A DNA stretch of 64,000 bases, taken from contig CM052357.1 in assembly GCA_028551475.1 (NCBI GenBank), forward strand, positions 19,639,931 through 19,703,930, in the 5' to 3' direction. Source of the stretch: Casuarina equisetifolia. Taxonomy: Eukaryota > Streptophyta > Magnoliopsida > Fagales > Casuarinaceae. A program made the translations under genes and the position numbers. Shown here one piece after another: positions 54,201 to 64,000 of this stretch (position 1 is its first letter; the number at the start of each line of letters is the position of its first letter). The notes below the pieces were generated by a model, which saw only the letters and a program-made list of their open reading frames with translations, had not been told where the DNA came from and did not search any database.

Positions 54201-54900
54201 CGCAAGCTCATTATTAGACAACACCTATAATCTTTAGTGGGAAAAGTTATTAATATTTCTAAAAGGATATTGAATTAAAGGTCGAACCAAATTGATCACA
54301 TCAAAAATGTTGGTTTTATGTTTGGTCTAAACAATTCTTTTAGACAACCTCTTGCATGTCATTGATTTCAAATAAGAAATAGAAGAGGTGATATTTACAA
54401 GATGTGCAAGAGATGTATATTATAATTATATGAAAATAATATCATCCATAAAAATATAAGGGTAATTTTCATTAAGAAAAGACATGCTCATTTTGATTGC
54501 AAGAGCTTGATAGATAAAATATTTCAAAGAATAGATAGATGGAGAATGAAACATCTTAACCATGCAAGAAGGTTACAGTTGGCAAAATTAGTCCTAATTT
54601 TCACATATACATTTTAAATTCAAGTTTTCTTATTGCCAAATTAAATAATTTATGAGATTGAGAAAAAGATCAAGAACTTTCTATAGGCATGTAGTATAGA
54701 CACATAATATTCTTACAAAGTAGTTTGATAAATAGTTTATTCACCAAAGAAAGAAAGAGAGTTGATGTTATCAAATCTTAAACTTTGGAATAAAGTCTTT
54801 TTATGATGTATACTTTGAAACCTCATAAATATTTCAAATGCTTTTTTATAGAGTAAGTAGATCCATATTACAAAATATAAAAGAGTTTCAGTAATATAGC
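54200..54900 (+). mobile_element. LINE reverse-transcriptase remnant
   Basis: 54490-54670 reads DCKSLIDKIFQRIDRWRMK, HLNHARRLQLAKLVL, VFLLPN and YEIEKKIKNFL in one frame. This is the conserved stretch downstream of the catalytic region in plant L1 ORF2 ('L..KI..RI..W....LS.AGR.QL..SVL ... P..V...IEK....FLW'). It is interrupted by stops. The ends are undefined and the sequence seems unrelated to the other two LINEs. Confidence 0.7.
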
Positions 54901-55269
54901 TTGATATAAAAGATTATGTGGCATAAAGTTGGGGAGGTTTTCTCAAACTAAGATCCACACTTTCTTATAGGTTTTCCTTTTAATGTAAAGAAATTTATTA
55001 GTATTTTTGACTAGTTAATGAAAAAGTGGATTAATATGATCTAATTTGGATTAATAGCATTAGCAAACTTAATCTAATTGGATGACTAGTTTGACAAGAT
55101 TAACTTTATAACAAAATAGATAGTATGATAGTTTCCTTTAGTTAACTTATATTGTAATCTTTATTAGTCCCATGTTAAAAATAAGAGTCATCTTTTTTCT
55201 TTTCATAAAAAAAAAAGATTTGAAAAACTATCCTTGCTCAAAATGAAATTCAATGTTATATTAGAGAAT

Positions 55270-58200
55270 GGAATAAAGAACTAAGGACATGACCCATGAA
55301 GCTATTTGCACCCGCAAACTGTTCTTTCAACCTAGCAACTTATGACCCACAATGCCATGACTTTGTCGTCAAATTTCGACGCTAATTTCAACTCCATTCA
55401 AGCTAGAAAAGATGTCATTTGAAAGCTAACACAGAGTAAAATATTTATATGAAGAAAAATCAAAGATCCACTCCTTAAAGAAAATAAACTTTCAGAAATT
55501 AAGGAGTTCTTCAAGTTTGTACCCTAACTACTCAAAAGAAAAATTAGAAGCAGATTAGAGTATTTTTAAAGACAATTCTAGAGAGCTTTTATAAGTAAGA
55601 AGGTGATCTATCAATATGTAAAGCACCTATAACAATTTGATTTAAGATTGAAGAGAATTAAGAAGGATTCAAGAAAGACCTAGAAACTGAACCCTATAAC
55701 CCTTTTTCTTTTTATGCTTGTGAAGCTCTAAATTAGTAACTTAAAATCTGGACAAAACAGTTCTTCTCCTTCCTCAATTTTGAATGACTTAGAGATAGAA
55801 TGACCAGTTCTTCTCCTTCCTCTCTTAACAACTTGAAAATGAGAAAGATAAGATGAAAATTTAGGGCTCCAATGATAAAAACAGGTGACTTGATTCAGAA
55901 GAGTCAAAATAACTCTTTGAAGTGAAATGTGAGTTATCTTTAAGCTATTTAAGTGCATTTTACTCACTGTTATTGGTAGGTCCAAAAATTACAGAGAAAG
56001 CAAGCTTGTTCATAAAAACTTATACTCTTCACTCAAGTTTCTTCAAGCTTATGAAATTTGTTCTACATTTCAGTTATTCTACTCTGAGCTTATTACTACT
56101 TTGATATTCATGTTAGGAAATTAGATTGCTCTTCATTTCATATCTTATTTAAGCTAATTTCATACAAGTGAACAATGCTAGGGTTTATGTAAATTTAGGG
56201 CTTTTGTCCATATCATGCTATAGTAAATCTCTAGCACTTGTTTGAAGTTTCTAAACTTGAATTCATATCTTACAGAAGTTGAATTTGAAATTATACCTAA
56301 TTGCTGCTCTTTGTTGAAATTCTTAGGGAGAGAATTTGTAATTGGAATTTAAGGAGTGGTTTTCCTTTGTAATCAATTTGTTAATTATTAAAGAGTGACT
56401 CTAGTAGGTTATTGCTAGAATAGGGTGGAGTAAGTACCAAGGTGGCTTAGGCTGAACCACTTTCCAAAAAATTTGTGTCTTTGTCTTATGTGATAATCTT
56501 GCTTACTGTATTGATTGTTTGACAAAGGAAAAATGAAAAAAACACAAAGAATTCTTGAGAAATCTAATTCACCCCCCTCTTAGGTTGTTATAGAATCTAA
56601 CAATTAGGAATAAAAACAAAGTTCATGTAGAATTTGTAGGAAACATTGTTTTAACACTTGATTTTAGTTTTAAAATGATGTTAAAGAACACCTTTTATGT
56701 ACCATCTTTTAAGTGAAATTTAATTTCAGTTTATATGTTTGACATGGATGGTTATGCTTTTGAAATAAAGAATTTCATGTTTAATTTATTTTCTAATTTA
56801 AACCAAGTAGGATCTTGTGTTTTATCATATGGATTATATCAATTATGTTTATCTTCATATAATGTTTACAATATTAAGAAAGTTGTTCCTAAAAGAACTC
56901 TACCTAAAAAGCAATCATATACATTGTGAGATAAAAGGCTTGGTCACATCTATACAGAGAGAGTGAAAATATTGATTAAGTCTAACACTTTTCTTTCTCT
57001 TAAATATTATCTAAAGACATGTGTTTATTGTTGTAGAGATAAAATGATTATGATAAAAAAAAAAGGCTTCAATTTGTAGTTCTAACCTATTGGTGGTCAT
57101 TCACACTGATATCAATTGTCCCTATACAACAACTTTATACAAAAACGTATATTTTATTACATTTATAGATGATTTTTCTCATTATGGTTATTGGTACTTG
57201 ATTAAGAAGAAGTTTGAATCTTTTAAAAAATCTAGGATTTTCAAGACTAAGATTGAGAAATAGTTAGGAAAAACAATTGAGGTTGTTAGGTTAGATAAAG
57301 GAGAATTTTATGGTAAACATGGCAATGTTGAATAGTTTAAAGGCCTATTTGTCAAATATTTAGAAAACTTTGGAATAATTACTCAATTTACTATGTTAGA
57401 AAGTCTTGAATAGAATAATGTAGCTAAAAGATGTAATAAAAGTCTTATGGATATAGTGAGAAGTATGGTGAATAGGAAAAATTTACCTGATTTCTTATGG
57501 GGGGAAGCTTTGAAAACAACTCTTATATATTTTATCAAGTACCTACAAAAGTTGTACCACTTACACCATTTGAATTATAGACTAGTTATGCACCTAGTTT
57601 AAATAATTTAAGAGTTTGGGGATGTCTTACAAAAGTAAGGTTGTATAACCCCAACTCTAAGTAAGTTGAACTTAAGGACTATTAAGTGTTATCTTGTTTT
57701 TTTTTTCTATCCTAATCATTCAAAGTGATATTGCTTCATAACCTTTCTAAATGAGTAAGAATTGTAGAATCTTAAACTATAAAATTTTTGAAGCTAGATG
57801 TAACAGAAAAGGTAAGTAGTACTCAAACTATTCAGGATGAAGATAAAGTAGGGACGTTAGTTACAATTTCTTTATCTACTCAAGTAATGGAATTGCTATA
57901 GTACCAAGAGTAAAGACTTTTGAACCATCATCATCGGTTACTAATCCAAATGTAGATTAGCAATTGTAGAATCAAGATACTAAACCTATATTCAAAAGGT
58001 TAACTAGAGAGAAGATATGTTATTCATCCATATTATCTAGTTTATTTAGGAAAAAATAATTATGATATAAAAGTTATGAAGGATCTAATAACTTATATAA
58101 AAGCAATGTTGATTTCTTAAGAGAAGTTGTGGTGAGATGCAATGTTAGATGAAATGCAATCAATAAAGAATAATGATGTCTAAGAGCTTGTTGAGTTACT

Positions 58201-59650
58201 TGAAGGTTGTAAATGTGTTGGTTGTAAATGAGTATATAAGACCAAAATGAGTTCTACTAGAAAATTTGAAAGGTTTAAAACTAGGTTATTAGCAAAAGGT
58301 TTTACATAAAAAGAAGACATAGATTATAATAAAACCTTTTCTCCAATCTCTTATAAAGATTCTTCTAAAATTATAATGGCTCCAATAGCTCATTTCAATA
58401 TGGAATTACACCAAATAGATGTTATAATTATTTTTTTGAATGGGACTCTAGATGAAACAATCTATATGAAACAACCTAAAAGTTTTGTAATAAAAGGAGA
58501 AGAAAAACTTGTATGTAGACTAAAGAAGTCAATTTATAGGCTAAAGCAAGCTTCTAGATAATGATACTTAAAGTTCAATAGTTTTATCACTTTATGTGGT
58601 TTTGTGGAAACTAAAATGAATTATTGTATCTATACCAAGATTAGTGGGAGCACTCCAATATTTCCTATCCTTTATATGAATGATATTTTGTTTATGAGTA
58701 ATAATCATAAGTTATTTCATAAGACTAAAGAATTGTTATCAAGTCAATTAGATATGAAGGATTTTGGTTAAGTAACTTATGTTTTAGATATAGAAATTCA
58801 TAAGGATCGTTCTCGGTGTTTATTGGGGCTTTCTTAGAAAACATATATAGATTAGATTCTCGAGAGATATAACATACAAGATTGTAAAGGAGGAAAGGTT
58901 ACTATCATTAAAAGTAATAAATTAAATAAAGAGCAATGTCCTAAAACAAAGGAAGAGAATGCATTAATGAAGAGTATATCATATGCGAGTGCACTTGGAA
59001 GTATTATGTATGCTTAGATTTGTACCTGACTTAACATAGCTTTTGTAAGAGAAATTCTTAAAAGATATTAATCAAAACTTAGACAAGAACATTAGGTAGT
59101 TGTTAAGAAAGTCTTAAGGTACTTAAAGAGAAGAAAATATTATATATTGAGTTATAGATATGTAGATGAACTAGAGTTCATTGGGTCTATAGATTTAGAT
59201 TTTGATGGATGCAAAGATGTTTGGGAATCTACATTAGGATATGTATTTGTGATGGCTAGTGGAGCCATTTCATGGAAAAGCTCAAAATGGACATTGATTA
59301 CATCTTCAACCATGCATTCTAAGTTTTTGGCATGCTATGGAATGTCTATTCAAGCTGTTTGGCTAAAAAACTTCATAAGAAAATTAAATGACTTTATTTT
59401 TGTTAATAGACTAGTCTAGTTATGCTATGATAATAAAGTTATAGTATTGTTTATTAACAATAAAAAAAAAGTCTCAAAGGATGCAAACATATAAACATTT
59501 AACCATAAAGGAAAAGGTTAGGAAAGGTGAAATTTCAATAAAGTTAATTAGTACAGATGATATGATAATTGATCCACTTACTAAAAGTCTATTCCCTTGT
59601 GTTTATGAGAGACATGTTAATTTCATGGGATTAAAGGCATCATGGGATGC
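55270..59650 (+). mobile_element. Decayed Copia LTR retrotransposon, plus strand
   Basis: About 55270-56605 is the 5' LTR region, matching (inverted) the LTR-like sequence at 4440-5900. The junction phrase 'aattcacccccctcttagg' near 56569 is the complement of that at 4445-4475. Parts in order: gag/pre-integrase near 56740-57060, integrase near 57150-57700, reverse transcriptase near 58370-58800 (ELHQIDVIIIFLNGTL, VCRLKKSIYRLKQASR), RNase H near 59150-59450 (SAL-type ISWKSSKWTLITSSTM). Broken, with many breaks; old. I could not find a matching 3' LTR; one candidate start (TGTTAG after a purine tract) lies at 60108. Confidence 0.8.
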
Positions 59651-60654
59651 TTTTGTATAGTGGGAGCTTTTAATTTTCTTTTTCATGACTTAAGGAAAAT
59701 GTAAACCTTAAGCATTGGCTTGAACAAATTAGGCCATAAGGATGTCTTGTAACATATAAAGTTAAACTTGAGTTATTAAGCACAAGACATGAAAGTTCAT
59801 TGGGACAAAAAAGTATAGTCTACAATGACATTTGGTCATCAAAGGAGAAATAATTGGACTGATAACATAAATAACACTTAAGGAAGTTATTTTTTTGTTA
59901 TATGGTTGTCACATTACCATATTCATCCATATCAATAAGATTGAGAACTTTTGTAATCATGTTTAGTGTTGTATCATTTAAAAGGTATAGTTTCTGTCAT
60001 GGTTTGGAATTTGAAATTTCATGTGATGGGAGTGTTGTGCAAAACTGTCTCTAGATCAATATAAAGTTGCATACCATTTCGTATTAATGTAGCATAAGTG
60101 AGAGAATGTTAGCTTAATTTTATTAAGTTGGTCTATGGGTTTTGGAATATGGATTGGTTAGTGTGGGTCGTGGCTAGCCAAATAGTGCTATGATGAGTAA
60201 GCCTAATTGTGTAACATATAAAGGTAATGCTAAATCTTATCCTCTAGCTCATAGTATAAATTTGTATGATTCAGTCTTAGGGTTACATTTTGTTCACTTT
60301 TTACAAAAGCATAACTATAGGTTCTCTCATCGAGCTAGTGCTTTATTTAAAAATAAAGAATATTTGCCCCAGCCAAGAAACCTTTTTTCATTTATGAGTT
60401 TTGGATATAGAGAAATGGATCGTAAGAACAATAAGTTTTTTTTCTATTCTATTTCAGTTTTATTGTTTATACATGAATAGTATTTTAGATCCAACTATAC
60501 ATATCCTATAAGGTTTGTTTTTGTCTCTATGATAACTAAATTTTTTTTAGAAGAACTTCTACACTAGATAAAATTGAAGCAACTCCACTTTAAGCAAAAG
60601 AACCAAACAAGAAGTTTGGCTTAACTTTTAAGTTTATTGTCTCAAAAAAGAATT
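59651..60654. other. Region after the Copia body, no gene recognised
   Basis: Probably untranslated or LTR sequence of the Copia element. A 96-codon plus frame (60190-60480) has no known domain and an AT-driven composition. Confidence 0.45.
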
Positions 60655-61544
60655 TAAACATTATAAGTAGTTTTAATATTTCAAAATTTTATGGTAAAAC
60701 AAATGAATCCTAAGTGACAGATATCTCATCAAAGGTGGTATTTCTACCTTGCAAAATAAGATTATTATTATTGAATCACATCAGCTGAATATTTCAAGCT
60801 TTTCAACAATAAATTGAAAATCATTAAAAAGAGATTCTTGGAAAGGAAAATACCTAAAAAAAAGTAAAGCGCCCTACCATCACTTATACTTATAGTATAT
60901 ATAAAAGCACAAACTCATTAAGATTTGAGTTGAATTGCCAAATCATACTTAGTTATCCTTAATACAAAATACTTATATATGAATTAACTAGGTAAACATA
61001 GAACACATAAACCAATGAAACTAATAGATCTTAATCTAAGATGGGCATAATCAAAATAAAGAACACTTAAATGTTATTCCTTCCATGCACACCTAATGCA
61101 TACATAAAGTATCAAGTACACATATACACACAACTTGTTAAATAAGACAATATTCTTGTCCCAAAAAACTATTTAAATTTCAAAATATTTTTATGTTCTC
61201 ACAAAAAGCTGCAAATTACAATTGCATAATACTAATTTTTTTCTTACTAAAAATGCTAAGAATTTATGCCAAGGAATTTAGCTTACAAATATAGTATTTA
61301 AGAAATTGTTGACCATATTCTGTTGATATCGCAGTAAAATAGTCACCATATTTGCAACTCCTGTACAATAAGAGATAAGACTGACAATCGCTCAAGGCCC
61401 TAGTAGGGCATCTAATTGAAATAGATATCTTCAACATAATTTAGAGATGCTTATACCTTTTTAGGAGGGTCTATGTGATATTTTAATTCACTTTCAAACC
61501 ATTTTTTGAGACTTCAAAATCTACATCTAACTCTTCTTATTCTT

Positions 61545-61677
61545 TTTTGTTTTTGTTTTTATTTTTTTAATATTACAACATATATACCCAAGTCACATAT
61601 ATGGAGCATTAAATCCTAAACCTTATGTTTGGAATCACTACTAACTTACTATTAAGCTAATTGGCTAAGCAACAATA
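61545..61677 (-). mobile_element. SINE-like insertion with 12-base target-site duplication
   Basis: CTTCTTATTCTT occurs at 61533-61544 and again at 61678-61689, flanking 133 bases. Copy 1 of the duplication has this site once, with the insert absent (about 47139-47151). The left end is T-rich (A-rich tail on the minus strand). The minus-strand head 'ttagcttaatagtaag' resembles a tRNA-type A box; a B box is not convincing. Family not identified. Confidence 0.75.
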
Positions 61678-62940
61678 CTTCTTATTCTTAAGATCTAAAT
61701 AGTAATTGATATGATATGATATGATGTTTACCTACTTCTAAAGCTTGGAACCTTAGTGGAATAATGACGCTAGTTGAGAGTCAAAAGAAATTAATAAGCC
61801 ATCAAAGTCCGTCCAACCCCAATGTCTCATTTTCGTACTGGTAGGTGTCCTTCCAGAGAAGAGGCCTACCATAAATCTGTTGACAAAATTGGTCCTTTAA
61901 CATTTTTTCATCCTTCCCCGAAAATCTGATTGTTGATATAATTTTTACGTGCTTGAAAAGATAGAGCGCATAACTAGTCCGACCGTTGGAAAGTCATCGC
62001 TCTGAATTTGATTTTTGCCCTGACATGGGTGAATTGAATTGCAATATAGGAAAAGTCAAATGAAAGATTAGAAAATGGTTTTCATTGAATTGAGGGTTTC
62101 AATACAAAACCTAGAAAATATTTCAAATTTGCCTATCAAACTTTGACCCCCATGTCCTTATTTATACTACCCTTTATATCGTTTTTAATGAGAAACTTAG
62201 TTAAACCGATACAGTTAAAGAGAAAAACGGAATACAAAAAGAGGAATAAAAAAAATGACATCCATATTTTGCTTGGCTGACTTAGCAAGATATTCTCATA
62301 CTTGTTGTGCTTGGATTTTGCATTAAATCATTGCTACCATGGTAACACAAATCAGAGAAAATCTAAAATCGCGTTAATTCAGATGAGGCTAAATCTGCAT
62401 TAACCCATCCAAACTATGGCAGCCCAAATATGACCAAATCAGCATTAAATTCGTGGATATCACGGTGGTCTTGGTCTTGATGGGCATTAGTTGGGTGTCG
62501 GAATCTACACAATATCATAAACTTCAATGTGATCCTTGATTTCTGGTTGCAGTCCACCGACGTGGCATCTCTCCGTGACAATAACATTTGAGCATTTCAA
62601 GCTTTCTAAGGACATAGAATGTAAATTTTTATATAATGATATCGTTAGTACTACTTTATCAGCTTTTTGCTAAGAAAGGTTTGAGTTTTTGATTGAAGTG
62701 GACCAAAGACACATGGAATTCGGATCATTAAATCATTTTACCTTATATGCATAGTTAAGATACTTAGACCCAATGGGAGAGTAGTTTTGATAGTTTAATT
62801 GACATTCAAAACATTTTTTGAGACTCTATATCTATCTTTTAGACTTAAATAGGAAATGAGATAAAGTCATATGATGCTTACCCACTTCAATGGTTTGGGG
62901 TCTTGGTGGAACAGTGCTATGCCTGTTCAGAGTCAAAAGA

Positions 62941-63130
62941 CATTAATGAGCCTTCTGTGTCCATCCAATAGAATGGCTCACTTTAATATTGGTAGGTGTT
63001 TCTCCCAGAAAAGAGGCTTACAGTAAATCTATTGACATTAATGAGCCTTCTATGTCCATCCAACACAATGGCTCACTTTAATATTGGTACGTATTTCTCC
63101 CATAAAAGACACCTACAGTAAATCTATTGA
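62941..63130. repeat. 95-base tandem duplication upstream of receptor F
   Basis: Units 62941-63035 and 63036-63130 both run from 'cattaatgagccttct' to 'cagtaaatctattga' and differ at only a few sites. Copy 1 has this unit once (about 48418-48510), so the duplication arose after E and F separated. Confidence 0.88.
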
Positions 63131-63655
63131 CAGAATAAGTTCCTCCAGAGTTCTTTTATACTTCACCGACAATCTTACTGTTGACGTACAATATAAGCAT
63201 TTCAAGACTTTTAAAGGATAAAGAATTCAAATTTTGGTGTAATCGTGCTGTCATTATTACTTTATCAGCTTGTTGTTAAGTTGGAGTTTTGAGCGTAGTC
63301 ATCCATAATTTATGGAAGCAAAAATTCTTTTATCATTCACGATTTGTGGATAGTTATAAGTAATATTTGGAAACTTTGATGGGATTAAAGATTCCCATAT
63401 GTAGTCTTCAAGATTCTTTTATCATTCACAGTTCTCATCTCACCAATACCTTAAAGTTTTGGTGGCCAATTGTGGGGTCCAGTTACTTGCAATGCGCTCC
63501 ACGATGGGAGACCTACTAGGACAGCCCGCTAACGAGGGGCCCACGTTTTCGAACATTAATTCCCGATTGAGACAATACATACGCAGTAGGACCTAAATAG
63601 AGCTATAATATACCAGCATCAACCAATTCTGCTCCTAACCTCTCCGTCCCTGATC

Positions 63656-64000
63656 ATGAATTCAGCAAACTGGTTTCTTTTTCTGCAAGCATTGCTTCAT
63701 TTCCTCCTTCGGATTGGCACAGCACTGGACGCCATAACTATCAGCCAACACATTAGAGACGGTGGGGACGTCTTACTCTCTGACCGAAAAACCTTTGAAT
63801 TTGGTTTTTTTACTCCCGGCAAGTCCACCTACCGCTATGTCGGAATTCGATATCATAGCGCTCCAGAAAAACCAGTGGTTTGGGTTGCAAATAGAGACAC
63901 TCCCATTCATGATAATTCCGGAGTTCTCTCTATAGACGATCAAGGAGATCTAGTATTCCACGTCGAAGGTCGGAACACTCCCATCTGGTCCACAAATGCA
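63656..64000 (+). CDS. Receptor F: start of an S-domain receptor kinase, cut by window edge
   Basis: 115 codons open from ATG 63656 to the end. Signal peptide MNSANWFLFLQALLHFLLRIG, then the lectin domain ([43 protein letters not shown]). It differs from receptor E at 11 of 115 residues and not in length, so it is a recent tandem copy. Whether the rest is intact cannot be seen. Its leader is also shared with E ('gaacattaattc', 'acgcagtagga'). Confidence 0.9.
   Translation, partial: MNSANWFLFLQALLHFLLRIGTALDAITISQHIRDGGDVLLSDRKTFEFGFFTPGKSTYRYVGIRYHSAPEKPVVWVANRDTPIHDNSGVLSIDDQGDLVFHVEGRNTPIWSTNA

Larger units (their letters stand above)
60655..63655 (+). repeat. Segmental duplication, copy 2 upstream part (partner 42955-49399)
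   Basis: Collinear with copy 1 but without its two LINEs and its extra tandem unit. It carries its own short insertion (61545-61677) and a private 95-base tandem duplication (62941-63130). It leads straight into receptor F. Confidence 0.85.

Noticed and set aside
60190-60480. 96-codon plus-strand frame
   Set aside because: No recognised domain; it lies in sequence probably belonging to the Copia 3' region.

Overview
The window is nuclear DNA from a flowering plant, almost certainly a eudicot; I cannot name the species. The evidence is AT-rich intergenic DNA, GT-AG introns, and decayed Copia, LINE and SINE-like elements around a one-direction tandem cluster of G-type lectin (S-domain) receptor-like kinase genes. 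I recognise no prokaryotic, organellar, rRNA or tRNA gene.

Layout. 1-11.1 kb has no host gene. It holds a decayed minus-strand Copia element that runs off the left edge, a separate plus-strand Copia 3' remnant, and a short non-autonomous LTR element (8941-10650) with both LTRs. 11.1-20.0 kb is receptor A, an old pseudogene whose ectodomain half and kinase half are separated by a GC-rich minus-strand Copia element (12752-17831) lying in an intron. 20.8-25.2 kb is receptor B, intact (815 aa by my splicing). 26.2-29.7 kb is receptor C, whose ectodomain, membrane segment and kinase are intact (808 aa); its last residues have slipped frame and its catalytic loop reads HRDLSANN. 31.6-36 kb is non-coding, with an LTR-element remnant and a one-exon kinase relic at 35.7 kb. 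37.2-40.4 kb is receptor D, a young pseudogene with a stop in the activation segment and a lost splice donor. 49.4-53.2 kb is receptor E, intact (828 aa). 53.2-60.6 kb holds LINE and Copia remnants. Receptor F starts at 63656 and runs off the right edge. E and F, with several kilobases of upstream DNA, are two copies of one segmental duplication, and each copy later gained its own insertions.

How the genes relate. A to E share seven exons: signal peptide, B-lectin, S-locus glycoprotein, EGF and PAN in exon 1; the membrane helix in exon 2; the juxtamembrane region and glycine loop in exon 3; and the rest of the kinase in exons 4-7. In B, C, D and E, exons 4, 5 and 6 are 211, 238 and 151 bases. 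These are plasma-membrane Ser/Thr receptor kinases; ligands and pathway cannot be read from the sequence. The array shows birth and death of a receptor family: two intact genes, one nearly intact, one recently broken, one long dead, one single-exon relic and one partial copy at the edge. I see no new multi-gene system. The items most worth following are the unusual catalytic loop of C, the possible truncated receptor from D, and the presence/absence insertions between the E and F duplicates.
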